DNA of 64,000 bases from Symsagittifera roscoffensis (GCF_963678635.1 NC_087063.1:63223290-63287289), one strand, 5' to 3'; shown: positions 42,517-53,690, counted from the stretch's first letter. A program made the numbers and translations. Notes: generated by a model not told the origin, from the letters alone.

Positions 42517-42931
42517 TTATTGAGCTTGTTCCGTATTCATTGACTGAACCGCGAATTTGGCATAGTTGTTCTTTACCATCTGCTGGTTAAGTTTGAAGGA
42601 CCTCCAAATCAGTATAAAAGCAGGGTTGTAAAGTTTGTTGGTTTTTTGCAGTAAATCATACAAAAAATTTGATGCCTTAAGACGGGTTAGAAACTTTATC
42701 AACGTAAAACTCTTCCTTTTCTTTGTTTCATATTAGTCGCTCTGATATTATGATATTTTCCAAAACTTTTTCCGCAAGCTTAAGTTTTTTTTCGTCTATG
42801 AGTTCTAATTGTAATATAATACCGTCAGTGAAAAAAACGTCATTAAGCTCATTACTTGTTTCCAGTTCTTTTCCCTCATCTTCGATGAGAAGGAGAGCTT
42901 GTTCTTTTTTGCTTGCTCTCTGCTGTGACAT
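42517..42931 (-). pseudogene. Unknown Polinton ORF upstream of the basic ORF
   Basis: Two successive minus-strand ORFs: 42931-42728 (67 aa, acidic, starting MSQQRASKKEQALLL, with a LELIDEKKLKLAEKVLENI helix) and 42702-42517 (61 aa, LKASNFLYDLLQKTNKLY). They are separated by a stop and one frame change and could be one decayed gene. Only this copy is complete, since it lies beyond the amplified unit. No family recognised; a cysteine protease active site was looked for and not seen. Confidence 0.4.
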
Positions 42932-42959
42932 TGGTAAGTGTTTCGGGGGTTGGCATGAC

Positions 42960-43480
42960 TAAAGGATTAGTTGTTGTTGCATTTAGGGGTCTTAAGCGAT
43001 TCAAGTATTAAAGTTGCGGTCTTTTATGTTTGATGGAGTTGTCAAGAAAAATTTGCGCTGCATGGGGATTTTCTCTAAGACAAATATGCTTCAGAATCAG
43101 AACAAACTCTTTGCTGTCAATTTTACGCTGACAAATACTTGAAGCAAAAAACAAGTATATGTCTGATTAGATAAAATTATTGTTTACTCAAAATAACAGC
43201 CAATTTCTTTTCAGACGTGTTTTCGGATCGATTAGAATGTATGTTTTTCGAACTTATTAAGATTTGGAATACTAACAGGCACATTACCGATGACTAAATT
43301 GAGCAAGCATTCAAAAATGACTGATATGACTTGAATATTTGATGCTTATCTAATAAAGATCCGTAGTTGACTTGGATTCAATTGTGCTGCAAACTAGAAA
43401 ATTTTTCGCATTCATTTGTGATGGGTGTCTCTTCTGCCTTATGGTAAATAATGGTAAATTAAAAATTGACAGACCAGGTG
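42960..43480 (-). other. Stretch between the upstream ORF and ATPase, possible decayed coding
   Basis: On the minus strand a short block (ICQRKIDSKEFVLILKHICL, about 43135-43075) looks protein-like but is isolated by stops. No motif recognised. Confidence 0.3.
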
Positions 43481-44109
43481 GTATTATGTTTGAACAGTAT
43501 CTGAGTCACTCTGATGTTCAGGGATCTAAATTTATTGATAGATGTCCAAAGCTGTCCTCGTACGTTTGTTGTAAAAACTTATGTGCATAAAGTTATCTTC
43601 CGAGGTGATCAAGTTGCTGAATATCACGAGGTGATTTAAATAAAATGATCTCAGATATGTTCGAATCAATATTTCGTGACCATCGGCTTTGGTGAAATAA
43701 ATTTTGTTTTGCATAAATAACCATTAAGCCTTTGTGTCTTCCTGCTGTTGCTAGTTTAACAATTTCGTCATCATTGTAAATTTCTTCGCTTGAGTCATCA
43801 AACAATAACAGAATGTTTTCAATGTTTCTCAAACGATCAATTTCATCTAAATTAACAAATTCTATTTGAATTATGCGAGCGTTTAACTCGTCCCTAACTA
43901 TGGGTTGAATATTTTTGTAAAAAAACACTCTTCCAAGTTTGGGATAAAAAAAATCTCCTTTTCAATAATTTGGAATTTACTTCTCTTTTTCCGGATCCCG
44001 AAGCTCCTACAACTGCCATAAACAGTCTTGTCGACGTGTCAGTAATTTCATTCATATACTTAGGTTTGGTAGCACGTACCCAACTAAACAAGACAAAACT
44101 GAAAACCAA
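43480..44109 (-). pseudogene. Polinton packaging ATPase (FtsK/A32-like), frameshifted
   Basis: The N-terminus is in the 44109-43894 ORF: MNEITDTSTRLFMAVVGASGSGK with the Walker A P-loop at about 44003-43985. The frame changes near 43910. The 43928-43593 ORF then carries ILLLFDDSSEEIY (Walker B with Asp-Asp), GRHKGLMVIYAKQNLF (a conserved sensor-like block) and LFKSPRDIQQLDHLGR. After another frame change, YAHKFLQQTYEDSFGHLSIN ends the family-conserved region at about 43490. Motor residues are present but the protein cannot be read through. Role: pumping the element's DNA into its predicted capsid. The neighbouring upstream ORF encodes a membrane protein. Confidence 0.85.
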
Positions 44110-44148
44110 ACTAAATTTTCTTCATGGTTTAGTTGCGTCAAAGAAGGA

Positions 44149-44331
44149 TTATAGATACAAAAAAATTAGTAAAATTGAAAATTTTATCATTTGAGACAAA
44201 AAAACTACATCTGATCTGGGAACAGTGGCCTCAAAACAAAGTTTCCAAGGTTTTTGTTTGGTGTCATTTCGATCAAAAACAAGTTCTGTAACTCTAGTTG
44301 CATCGGGCTCATCATCTGCTATTTCAGACAT
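44149..44331 (-). CDS. Small single-pass membrane protein of the Polinton
   Basis: A 60-aa ORF starting MSEIADDEPDATRVTEL, then KPWKLCFEATVPRSDVVFLSQ and a C-terminal hydrophobic segment (MIKFSILLIFLYL). An acidic N-terminus, a KPW.L.F....PRS block and one membrane helix form a pattern I recall for small ORFs near the ATPase in metazoan Polintons. It is uninterrupted and its stop lies 40 bases before the ATPase ATG. It may be a virion membrane protein; no function is established from the sequence. Confidence 0.5.
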   Translation of the reverse strand: MSEIADDEPDATRVTELVFDRNDTKQKPWKLCFEATVPRSDVVFLSQMIKFSILLIFLYL

Positions 44332-44358
44332 TCAGGTTTTCAATTTATTTTTCCATAT

Positions 44359-44378
44359 CTCTCTCTCTCTCTCTCTCT
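44359..44378. repeat. (CT)10 microsatellite
   Basis: Ten CT dinucleotides immediately upstream of the membrane-protein ORF on the minus strand. Confidence 0.95.
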
Positions 44379-44449
44379 GACTAACTATCAATATCAACCG
44401 TTTTTCATTGAGGAAAAAAATGTTTGTTAAAAATAAAAGTTATTATTTA

Positions 44450-45720
44450 TTCTTTTGAACAGTAAAAAATCTCGTATCGAGTACAAACAGTGTAAGCATT
44501 GGCAGTATCAATTTCTTTGTCAGACATTTCCACTACATAATTCGCTGGGACTTTTTTAGTTTTTACGTGATGATAATTTTCTTCACTGAGATTTCTTTTA
44601 CTAATTTATGTTATTCTTCAGGTAAGTCACTGCTGCTGAGATCCGTTTGAGCTCCGGGCTGACGTTTGGTTACTAGGACTAGCTTGGAAGATAAATTCCT
44701 TGTTTGGTGGCTAACATTTTGAAGAAACTTGAATCATTGAAAGTATATAAATTGGTCAATCACCGGGAAAAACCTTCTCAAAATAGTTATTTCTTCTTCA
44801 GATAAAGTGATTTGTTCTTTTCACTGCACCGCTGGACCTAGGCGATCAATTCTTTCTACTCTTGTCAAAAATATTTTAATGTCACTCTCTGGATTCATCC
44901 AAGCGCATAACACTGAATTTAAAGATAGGTACGTCTCCAATTTTGCTCTTTTTTGCCAGAAATTCACTCTTTTTTTTCTTTAGCGTAAAATACGGCGTTA
45001 GGATTTCTCAAAACAAACTTTGAATAATTTGATTGCTATTTAAAAATAAATAATCACCGCTTTCCCAGCGGATTCAGTGCAAGTTATTTGTCAACCTGTT
45101 GTAATCTTTTTGTTCGGATTTAGGAAATGAATAGAAACTAACTGGAGGTAGAAAAAAAAGAGAGTCACTGTAATCAGAAGTTGTAATGGCTAGTTTTTAA
45201 ACCAAAAAAAATAATTTTTCCTACAACGGAATCCTTCCAAGTCTGGCACGACTGATCGTTCCTTCAACATTCTAACAATTGATAGAGACTTGGTTTTGTC
45301 AGTTTAACATTTAAACAGAAAGTAATATCACTCAAGTGATCAACCAGGCTAATGTTAGACTTCCAGGGTAGCATGTAACAGTAGATAGGACCAGTGTTAT
45401 AAAATTTGTGAACAAATCCCGCGGCACTGTGTAAAATTGCATACAGTCGTAATATTTTTGAATCTTTCAAATATTTGTCCAATGAAGAATTATCCTAGTT
45501 GATATGACCTCCATATGGTCTAAATTCAAGCCAACGTCATATTTTGTGTCATTTTTGCTAGAAAAGAAAAACAGAGAACATGTATCTAGAAATTAATTTC
45601 GGCGCTCAGAGTTTTCCGGATAGGTTTTTTTCACAATCAAATAAATTTCGTGAATGATTTTTAAGTCAATTGCAGTAACTCTACGTTTTTCTAATTCCAT
45701 TTTGTAATTTCTTCAACAAC
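44450..45720 (-). pseudogene. Unidentified decayed protein at the right end of the Polinton coding region
   Basis: The minus-strand translation is protein-like through several frames: MELEKRRVTAIDLKIIHEIY at about 45700, DVGLNLDHMEVIS near 45530, the 72-aa ORF 45482-45264 (DKYLKDSKILRLYAILHSA, YNTGPIYCYMLPWK), and a tail ending YVVEMSDKEIDTANAY near 44510-44455. Stops and shifts separate the parts. No known Polinton gene (protease, helicase) could be matched. It has the same orientation as the ATPase and lies upstream of it. Confidence 0.4.
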
Positions 45721-46265
45721 TCTCGGGCCTGCTGAATTTCAAGCCGGTGGAAGTGAAAGTAACCTTGCAGATACCACTATACCCTTGATAGTTTTTGACT
45801 TTTTTAAAGTTTATCAAATTAAAGTCGAATCATTCGCTCCACCCCCTTTCTCAATCAATACTGAGGCAAAATCGAACAAAAAATCGAATACGTTTTCATA
45901 AGTAGCAACTGATATATCAGTGTCCTTCCCATACTTCTGTTTTGCTTAAATACACCACATTGTTTGAAAAGTTCGTTCAAGTAAAACTGTTCTTTACAAC
46001 TCTACTCATATTTTTTTGGTTCTTTATCTGCTATTTGTTTCCACCGTGACATGAAAACTATAAGACGATCGTTAATACAACTGTTTTTTGATCGTGTATC
46101 AGTTGAGAAGACAGAGAAACCTAAATGGTCACTATCAATATCTTCAGTATGTCAATCTCCAATTAAAATCATTTTGTTTAAATCATTATTCCATGATTTA
46201 CCATTTTTTTATGATTCAAATATGTCATGACACCGGACTGTCAACCGCTCTTCAAACTTTGTTAG
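45721..46265. other. AT-rich Polinton interior, no gene seen
   Basis: The 46088-46336 plus ORF overlaps the start of the segmental duplication and has no recognisable content. Confidence 0.4.
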
Positions 46266-46639
46266 TGATTCAGATTGTTAAGCGTTGTTTCAACAATAAA
46301 AGATGCATACGGAAACGAAATGGTTTACAGCTATAACGGTTTAAATATATTGGCTATAACTTTACCATTACGATGCCAAACTGTGCACCGGATAAGTGGA
46401 TTCCGAACTTTGTTCAATACTGAACTTGCATATAAACAATTAAACGCTGAGCTGGAATTCTTGTCTCTAGCAATGCGGAAATTAAAAGCAAAGACTTAAC
46501 CATTGTCAGCGGATTCCACGAACAAGTCTTAAAACATTGGTTACCTAAATCGGTGGATGTCATCTTTTAGTATTTTGAACACACAACACCGAACAATTTA
46601 AATATTTGGAGTCATTGAGTTGAGAGTGTATGGAACACA

Positions 46640-47020
46640 CAGCATATCGACAATTTAGGTAAGTATTCGGGATTGCGTCAATCCCAAATACTGATTTTGG
46701 AAGCATAACGCCGAATAAGTGCAGTAGTTTTAGTCATTGGGTTGAGAGTGTATGGAAACACAACACACAGCATAACAACAAATTAGGCCAGTATTTAGGA
46801 TTCCATCGATCCCAAAAACTGGTCAGTATTTGGGATAGATGAAATCCCAAAAACTGGAATAATGTGGAATAAATATGGAATATATCCATTTTTGAAGTCA
46901 TTAGGTTGAGAGTGAGTAGAAACCCAAAGCATAGCAAATCGTCAAATTAGTTGAGTATTTGGCATTTCATCGATCCCAAATACTGATCAGTAATTTGGAA
47001 TCCACTTATCCCAAACACTT
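46640..47020. repeat. AATCCCAAATACTGA minisatellite cluster 2
   Basis: Units such as CAATCCCAAATACTGATTTTGGAAGCATAACGCCGAAT and CGATCCCAAA.ACTGGTCAGTATTTGGGAT in both orientations, interspersed with GTCATTGGGTTGAGAGTGTATGGAAACACA. Confidence 0.75.
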
Positions 47021-47139
47021 AGCTATTCCAGTAAATTTCTATTCTAGTAAGTTTCTATTCCAGTAAATTTCTATTCTAAGGAAATCAAATCATGTACTTA
47101 AAAAATATCAATTTAAAGGCTACTACACATATAAATATG

Positions 47140-47490
47140 TGTAAAGGGAATCCGCAAACAAATTGCGGATTCCACTTACAAGTTGCGGAATCCACTTACA
47201 GGTTTCGGATTCCACTTACAGTTGCGGATTCCGCAACAGTTCAATTTAACGATACAATTGATTTATCATTTGTTTGTGGATTCCACAAACTGTTCTGATT
47301 TCCGCAAATACAGTTGCGGATTCCGCAAATTCGCCTATTTTTCGAGCAATTTTGAGCGGTACAATGATTTAGGTATTTGTTTGTGGAATCCGAAACAGCA
47401 TAGAAGATTATTGAAAAGTAGCAAACTTGCGGATTCCGCGACTAATCTGATTGTGGCCTGTTGCGGATTCCACTTACAATGCAGAATATG
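47140..47490. repeat. GCGGATTCC short satellite cluster 3
   Basis: Runs of TTGCGGATTCCACTTACA with 20-bp periodicity at about 47162-47230, then more scattered units in both orientations up to 47480. Confidence 0.85.
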
Positions 47491-47593
47491 CACAGTTTGG
47501 CCTCGTAATGATATTAACTTTAATTCCACTCAAATATGAACGCTATAGTTTTGATCGAACGTTAACTCACAAAAATGCAGTCCCCAGACATTC

Positions 47594-47822
47594 CTTTTTT
47601 ATATATCACAACAGCAGTGACCTTTTATAAAATAGTCATTTCATAGCACTTAGGATATAATCCGTGTGGTTTTATTTTCCTATTTGGAGTGTCCCTAGGG
47701 TTTGAAAATTTGTTTGTAACCCTATATGGTTTTGGAATTAGGGTCTGGAGCATCGAGCAATTGTAATTGGAGCGTTTATGTGGTTCCCCCTTGTTGGAGC
47801 GCCGGCGAATTAGCCTACTACT
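47594..47822 (+). repeat. Polinton right terminal inverted repeat
   Basis: Inverted relative to 19411-19676. It has TATATCACAACAGCAGTGAC, TAGCACTTAGGATATAA, TTTCCTATTTGGAGTG.CCCTAGGGTTTGAA, GGTCTGGAGCA and GGAGCGCCGGCGAATTAGCC, ending CTACTACT. It lacks about 35 bp of one minisatellite unit found on the left. A direct copy lies at 54760-55002 in the segmental duplicate. Confidence 0.8.
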
Positions 47823-48699
47823 ATCAATGGTCGAGGTCGCAGACTCCGAATTCAGACCCAAATTGCATAGCCCTGCTGAGAGTGTCAGTCCGGAAAACTA
47901 AACGTCATTTGCGGCGCTGTGCGCCGTGAAAGTCTGAGCTTGTCAAATTTCGGTCATAAAAGTCTGGGCATAGAGTCGCGAATATCAGGACTTTTGGTCC
48001 AGAAAGTCTGGACATGCATTTTGCAGACTTCTCTGACTTTATGTCCAGACTTTGGTGACTTTTTTTCAAGCCTTTTTTTGACGCAAACTTTTGACGCGAC
48101 CAGGACACGCAAAAAATCTAGCAAAAATGTATTCAGTTTAATAGATTGAACAAGTAGTTAATTTCATCTGCCTGTTTTTGCCTTTTGTTTTCTCGTTGTT
48201 CCATCCTACGAAGAAAATCGATAACTCGTTTTTTCTGGTCGGTTTTTTCCTCCATAAAACAGCGATTTTTAACTACATTTTTTGGACGGAACTTTTTTGG
48301 TTCCACTGATTGCTTTTAATGCCATGCGTTTCAATTATAAAAAATCCAATTATGATCTTTTTTAATAAAGTTATGGGTGATTAAGTTGGGGAAAATTTTG
48401 ATTCATTCAGGACAATTAAAGAGCAACAAACTTCCAAATATGTTATTTGCGCAAAGCAAATGCTGCGAATTTATCCAACTTAAAACTTAGTCAAGTTGAG
48501 GTGAGAGACGTTTTCTGGTCCAAACATTATCATAATTAATCACAAGTTTTTTTTGTATTGACATGGTAACGTCAAATTGATAACAGTTGGTTGAGTTTAT
48601 GTAATTGATTACCATAAAAAAACAAGGTTGTTTGCTTTTTGAAATGAAAAAACACTACACACCTTAAAAAATTGATTAAATTTAACCATTTTTGGGTCA

Positions 48700-49500
48700 A
48701 TCAGCTCGATTACCAGTTGAACCCAGTCCGATATAAACGTTGTAGCCGGGACAGTTTTATATAGTTGGTCAAATTATAGCACGCTTGACAATTAATGCAC
48801 AGTTGAGTTCAACTTTTTTTTATTGTTCGATTCGGTCGAAACATGGCTGATTTATGTTGTTTTGGATAAAAACCTGGCACCAATCAATCAAAAACAATAG
48901 AAAAGTCGATTGTATATTTCCAACGGCCGAGTTGGTCAAAAAATGGTCATTTTGTATCAAGTCTGTATATAAGCAAGCTTGTTTCGGAAGTAGTCAGACA
49001 GCAATGTTTTCGATTGAGTTGGTCGAAATTTAGGAAGCTTATGACGAACACAAGGAGCATCTTATTCTTCAGGACAGGTTGGTAAAATGATGGCCATTTT
49101 GAAAGAAGTGGTTGACCATAAAGTCACTAAAAGCCGTCGAGTCACTAAAAACATAGCAAAATTGGGTCGTGTTTGTCAAAACGTCGAAAACATGTTTTCT
49201 TCATTCGAATCGATCAAAAGTCGAATACAATTTTTTCAGTCGAATCGGTCGAAACTTGTAAACTTTGGGTAGTTTTGATTGAAACATAGCTATTCGGGGG
49301 CAAGGCGGTCAAAAAACACCAGGTTTTGATCGAACACAATTGAGCAAGCACATTTTCCTTCGAGTTAAATTTGAGTCAAACACATTTTTTTGTGTAGGGG
49401 CCGCTTTTGATTGATTTGATCAAAGCATAAGAGGTTTACGTCAAACACGGACGGTTGATCTACGAAAGCATCTCTCAAAGTTTAGCCAGTTTCAAGCGTT
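48700..49500. repeat. GGTCAAAACAT minisatellite field, block 1
   Basis: Degenerate repeats of a (A/G)AGT(C/T)GGTC(A/G)AAA.ATAGC core every 30-60 bp with variable spacers (TTTTG.GTC, AACACAATCGAGCA). Related blocks occur at 50150-50780, 51400-52260, 55980-56800 and 57640-58790. No coding potential beyond short ORFs generated by the repeat. Confidence 0.75.
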
Positions 49501-49770
49501 AATGATCGATTATATTACGATTTTAGTACCAGTCCCACAAAATTGAGAAACAATCAATTTTAATGAATTAATGATAGATTATAACCTCTCTTTTTAAAAT
49601 CAAATTATAGTTTACTATAATCCATTATAGTCGATTATCTTTTCGTCTGTTTTTCGATACAATTATAATCTATTATATAAGAGTATAACCCCCTAATTTT
49701 TTTCAAGTTTCTATTTGATTAGTTTTGCACAAAATCCATTATAATCAATTATAATTGATTATAATCCCTT
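49500..49770. repeat. Palindromic ATTATAATCGATTATAAT array, block 1
   Basis: Many TTATAATC(G/A)ATTATAA motifs. At 49738-49765 there is a perfect 28-bp palindrome with half-site ATTATAATCAATTA. Confidence 0.85.
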
Positions 49771-50149
49771 TTGTTTGTCCATTTTTTTGTTCAAAGTTGC
49801 ATCTAAATAGCTTATAGTTTTTGCTTTTTGTGGACACTGGTTCCTATGAAAAATGAGAAAATTTTTCATAAAGTTTTCTAATTAATTCAAACTGATTTAG
49901 TTTCAGGATTGATTCGGAAAATATATTTTGCATCTACCGCGAAAACCTTTTCACTCATATGAAAGTCTCTCTATGAAACTTTTGTGTCGTGGTAAAGCTT
50001 TGTGTTCAGAACAACTAGAGTGTTCATGAGATCTTTCTTTTAGAGTTTTTCTTATTGACACAAAAATAATAACCCATAAGATATCATTCGAATATAGGAA
50101 AATTTCGGCAGAAAATTTCGAATATAAGAAAATTCTGTTAAAGTCGATC

Positions 50150-51420
50150 AAAACATGGCACCAATCAATCAAAGACAATAAAAAAGTCGAATAAAAATTT
50201 CCAACGGCCGAGTTGGTCATAAGGTGGTCATTTTGTATCAAGTTTGTATATAAGCAAGCTTGTTTCGGAAGTAGTCAGACAGCAATATTTTCGATTGAGT
50301 TGGTCGAAATTTAGGAAGCTTATGACGAACACAAGGAGCATCTTATTCTTCAGGACAGGTTGGTAAAATGATGGCCATTTTGAAAGAAGTTGTTGACCAT
50401 AAAATCACTAATAGCCGTCGAGTCACTAAAAACATAGCAAACTTGGGTCGAGTTTGTCAAAACGTCGAAAACATGTTTTCTTCATTCGAATCGATCAAAA
50501 GTCGAATACAATTTCTGATTCGAATCGGTCGAAACTTGTAAACTTCGGGTAGTTTTGATTCAAACATAGCTATTCGGGGGCAAGGCGGTCAAAAAACACC
50601 AGGTTTTGATCGAACACAATTGAGCAAGCACATTTTCCTTCGAGTTAAATTTGAGTCAAACAAATTTTTTTGCGTAGGGGCCGCTTTTGATTGATTTGGT
50701 CAAAGCATAACAGGTTTACGTCAAACACGGACGGTTGATCTACGAAAGCATCTCTCAAAATTTAGCCAGTTTCGAGCGTTAATGATCGATTATATTACGA
50801 TTTTAGTACCAGTCCCACAAAATTGAGAAACAATCACTTTTAATGAGTTAATGATAGATTATAACCTCTCTTTTTCAAATCAAGTTATAGTTTACTCTTT
50901 TTGTCTGTTTTTCGATACAATTTTAATCGATTATATAAGAGTATAATTCAATAATTTTTTCAAATTTCTAATTGATTAGTTTTGCACAAAATCCATTATA
51001 ATCAATTATAATTGATTATAATCCCTTTTGTTTGTACATTTTTTTCTTCAAAGTTGCATCTAAATAGCTTATAGTTTTTGCTTTTTGTGGACACTGGTTC
51101 CTATGAAAAATGAGAAAAATTTTAAAAGTTTTCTAATTAATTCAAACTGATTTAATTTCAGGATTGATTCGGAAAACTTTTTTTTGCATCTACCGCGAGA
51201 ACCTTCTCACTCATATGAAAGTAGCTCTATGAAACTTTTGTGTCGTGGTAAAGCTTTGTGTTCAGATCAACTAAAGTGTTCATGAGATCTCTCTTTTAGA
51301 GTTTTTCTTATTGACACAAAAATAATAACCCATAAGATATAATTCGAATATAGGAAAATTTCGGCAGAAACTTTCGAATATAAGAAAATTCTGTTAAAGT
51401 CAATCAAATCATGGCAATTT
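50150..51420. repeat. Internal tandem copy of 48880-50150 (1.27 kb)
   Basis: It repeats the GGTCAAAACAT block and the palindrome array (second perfect 28-bp palindrome at 50995-51022) with an offset of about 1.27-1.28 kb. Absent from segmental copy B. Confidence 0.85.
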
Positions 51421-52270
51421 GGAATCGAATTGGTTGTAACTTAGCAGGCTTGAATCAAACACAGTCAAGCACATTTTTCCTTCAGTCAAGTCGGTGAAAA
51501 ATAGCCATTTTGTGCTAAGCTGGTCAAAGTTCTCACGTTTTTGGTCCAGAAGATCGAAAGAAAGCACGCTTGAAGCCAACACAATCGAACTTAAATTTTT
51601 TCAATCGAGTCAACCGAAATATATTATGGCTTTGTGTCGAATCGATACATACATGAGTGGAATCGATCAATACACGATTCAGTCAAAGACAGCCTCACAC
51701 AAATTTATTTCGGTCGAATCGTTGGTTGAGTATATTTGTACGGTCTCGAAACTTTCCGTCGGTTGAGTCAGTAAAAACCTAGCAATTTTGGGTCAAATTG
51801 TTTGAAAACTAGCACATTTGTGTCGACGACAGGCAGCACAAATCTTTTTGGCTTCGAATAACCATTTTTTTAGGTGGGTCAAAACTTAGCAGGTTGAGGC
51901 AAACATAGCTATTCAGAGTTCCATGCAGTCGTGTCAGTCGAAACATAGCGTGAGTTGTCATTTCAAACCTTCGTTCTCACAATTTCGGTCAAAACTTGGC
52001 TACTTTGAATCTAATCGGTGAAGACTTCGAGTCGGTCAAAAATTAGCCTACAAGAGTCAAGCACAGCCAAATCTTTTTTTTCTGCAGTTGGTTCACCTGA
52101 AATATAGCCGGTCGCTATGTAATGAATTGGATGGATTATACCATCATTCTAACAAAAACGGTCGAGTTCAGTTTGCCTTGGGTCATTTCGTTGATCAAAA
52201 GATGGCCATTGTGGATCGAGTTGGTCAAAACATGGTCATTTTGACTCAATTAAGTCCAGAGTTATGTTGA
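51420..52270. repeat. GGTCAAAACAT minisatellite field, block 2
   Basis: Continues the family with units such as GTCGAAACATAGCG, CGGTCAAAACTTGGC and TTGGTCAAAACATGGTCATTTTG, matching 57920-58760 in copy B. Confidence 0.75.
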
Positions 52271-53219
52271 GAGTACTCAGCAGGGGCCTTCATCCTATGA
52301 TTAAACTCTAAATGCAAAAAAAAAGAAAGCGTTGTGCTTGAATGAGAGAGAGGAAGACAATTCATTTTTATCTCGTCGTTTTTGCAGTTGAAAAAAAAAA
52401 CTGATTTTGGACGGAACAAGCATACAACATTATCGATATTCAGAACAGAAAAAAAAAATTCATCAGTGATTGAGTATGATGAGATTTTCCTGATGAAGTA
52501 TCAAGGCCAGAATACTGAAAACAAAAACTTTAGCGGAGTCCATCGTCTAATATGCATTAGAGTCTATTCACTCCTAAGTGCTTTTTAATTGACTTTTATG
52601 TCGGCGTACAGGTGTTTTTCTCATGAAGTTTTATTTTAACACATTATGAAAAACCGTGTTAAAATTTTTTTTTTCCTTTTTTTAAAATTTTAAGTTCATC
52701 CACAAAAAACTTACATTCGGGCAATCCAGGCAGAATAAGCAAACCGGTGCAATGATTGTAGATCAAGTTAGAAATCAGAAACCGTATGTATCTAAAAGCT
52801 CTATATCTGTTTTTTTAGTCCATTTATAAGGATAATGTGTTGATATGTCCTGATTATATCAGTTGGAGCTTTGTGTCTTTCCCTCACGCGTGTGACTTTT
52901 TTGTTTATAATCCGTACAGCCCGTGTTCCCATTTTTTTTCCAGATTGTCTTGATTTTATTGAGTACAATCAATCAAGTACATACATGAATAGTGTAAATG
53001 AATGAATAAAGGTCAACAAGACTGCTCGTATCAGTGCAAAGCTTTGTATGTTCCGACTACCTTTTAAGGTTTATGCAGCAGTAATAACATAATAAAACTA
53101 AATGAAATATAACAAAATGAAAAAAAAAATTTCTAAAATTTGAAATTTTTAATGAAAATCATCCCACTGCCATGTGGAAAACAAAAGAATAGATTTTACT
53201 CCTTGTAAATAATGAAGTA
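52271..53219. other. Duplicated non-coding stretch, no gene seen
   Basis: Matches 58790-59725. It has AT-rich sequence with A-runs, an AAAACTT.CATTCGGGCAATCCAGGCAG block, and no ORF shared between copies beyond chance. Confidence 0.6.
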
Positions 53220-53439
53220 TGGCAATTAAGCTCCTTTCAACCACTTTGGAACAATTTCTGAGACGGATGCTAAGCGTAAGATTTCTGATTCAGATTTCTA
53301 ACAATAAAAGATGCATACGGAAACGAAATGGTTTACAGCTATAACTGTTTAATTGTATTGGCTATAATTTTTATCATTACGAGGCCAAACTGGGCACTGG
53401 ATAGGAGCACAATTTTGTGTCTGTATATTCTTGGATTCC

Positions 53440-53690
53440 AGAGACAAGTCTTAAAATATGCTCAAAAATATAAGTGGACTCCACCAACAAAATTTCAGTG
53501 GATTCCGCATACATATACCTGTAACGTAAGCTTTGTCGGCCCATTTGTTTTGATGCGGATTCCGCAACAAGCAAATATAGCTAGTTATTCTGGATTCCGT
53601 ATCTGTAAGTGGATTCCGCAAAATGTAAGCGCAATCCGCAAATGTAAGTGGATTCCGCAAACTATAAGTGGATTCCGAAGTTTGTTCAAT
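53440..53690. repeat. GCGGATTCC short satellite cluster 4
   Basis: Units GTAAGTGGATTCCGCAAA spaced about 17-20 bp at 53600-53680, plus inverted units upstream. It corresponds in inverted orientation to 16335-16580: both contain GTAACGTAAGCTTTGTCGGCCC or its reverse complement. So this is a dispersed longer unit and not only a satellite. Confidence 0.8.

Larger units (their letters stand above)
39320..42812 (-). repeat. Amplified cassette, 3.48 kb tandem unit B
   Basis: Second head-to-tail copy of 35839-39319. By eye, differences are isolated substitutions plus the 13-bp indel and a one-base deletion at about 39957, so the duplication is recent. Confidence 0.92.
19411..47822 (-). mobile_element. 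Polinton/Maverick element, degenerate and internally amplified, in a TRPM intron
   Basis: The ends are inverted copies: the left begins AGTATTAGGCTAAATCGCC at 19411; the right ends GGCGAATTAGCCTACTACT at 47822. This fits the AG...CT termini of Polintons. The flanking hexamers are ATCAAA (19405-19410) and ATCAAT (47823-47828), a near-match to the 6-bp target duplication known for the family. Inside, all on the minus strand, are DNA polymerase B, capsid proteins, a pVI-like protein, a retroviral-type integrase, an FtsK/A32-like packaging ATPase and a small membrane protein, the Polinton set. A cysteine protease was not found. At 28.4 kb it exceeds the usual 15-20 kb, explained by tandem amplification at 31.0-42.8 kb and satellites at 46.3-47.5 kb. 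Every core gene is broken. Confidence 0.85.
46266..53285. repeat. Segmental duplication, copy A (about 7.0 kb)
   Basis: Collinear with 53286-59780: landmarks GATGCATACGGAAACGAAATGG (46305, 53311), GGAGCGCCGGCGAATTAGCC (47798) with GGAGCGCCAGCGAATTAGCC (54977), ATGATGGCCATTTTGAA (49087, 56376) and GTTCATGAGATCTCTC with following sequence. Copy A carries an extra internal 1.27 kb duplication (48880-50150 and 50150-51420). It contains the Polinton's right inverted repeat. Confidence 0.88.

Noticed and set aside
47140-47230. Regular 20-bp units considered as a CRISPR array
   Set aside because: The units are adjacent and degenerate with no unique spacers of constant length, and the context is eukaryotic.
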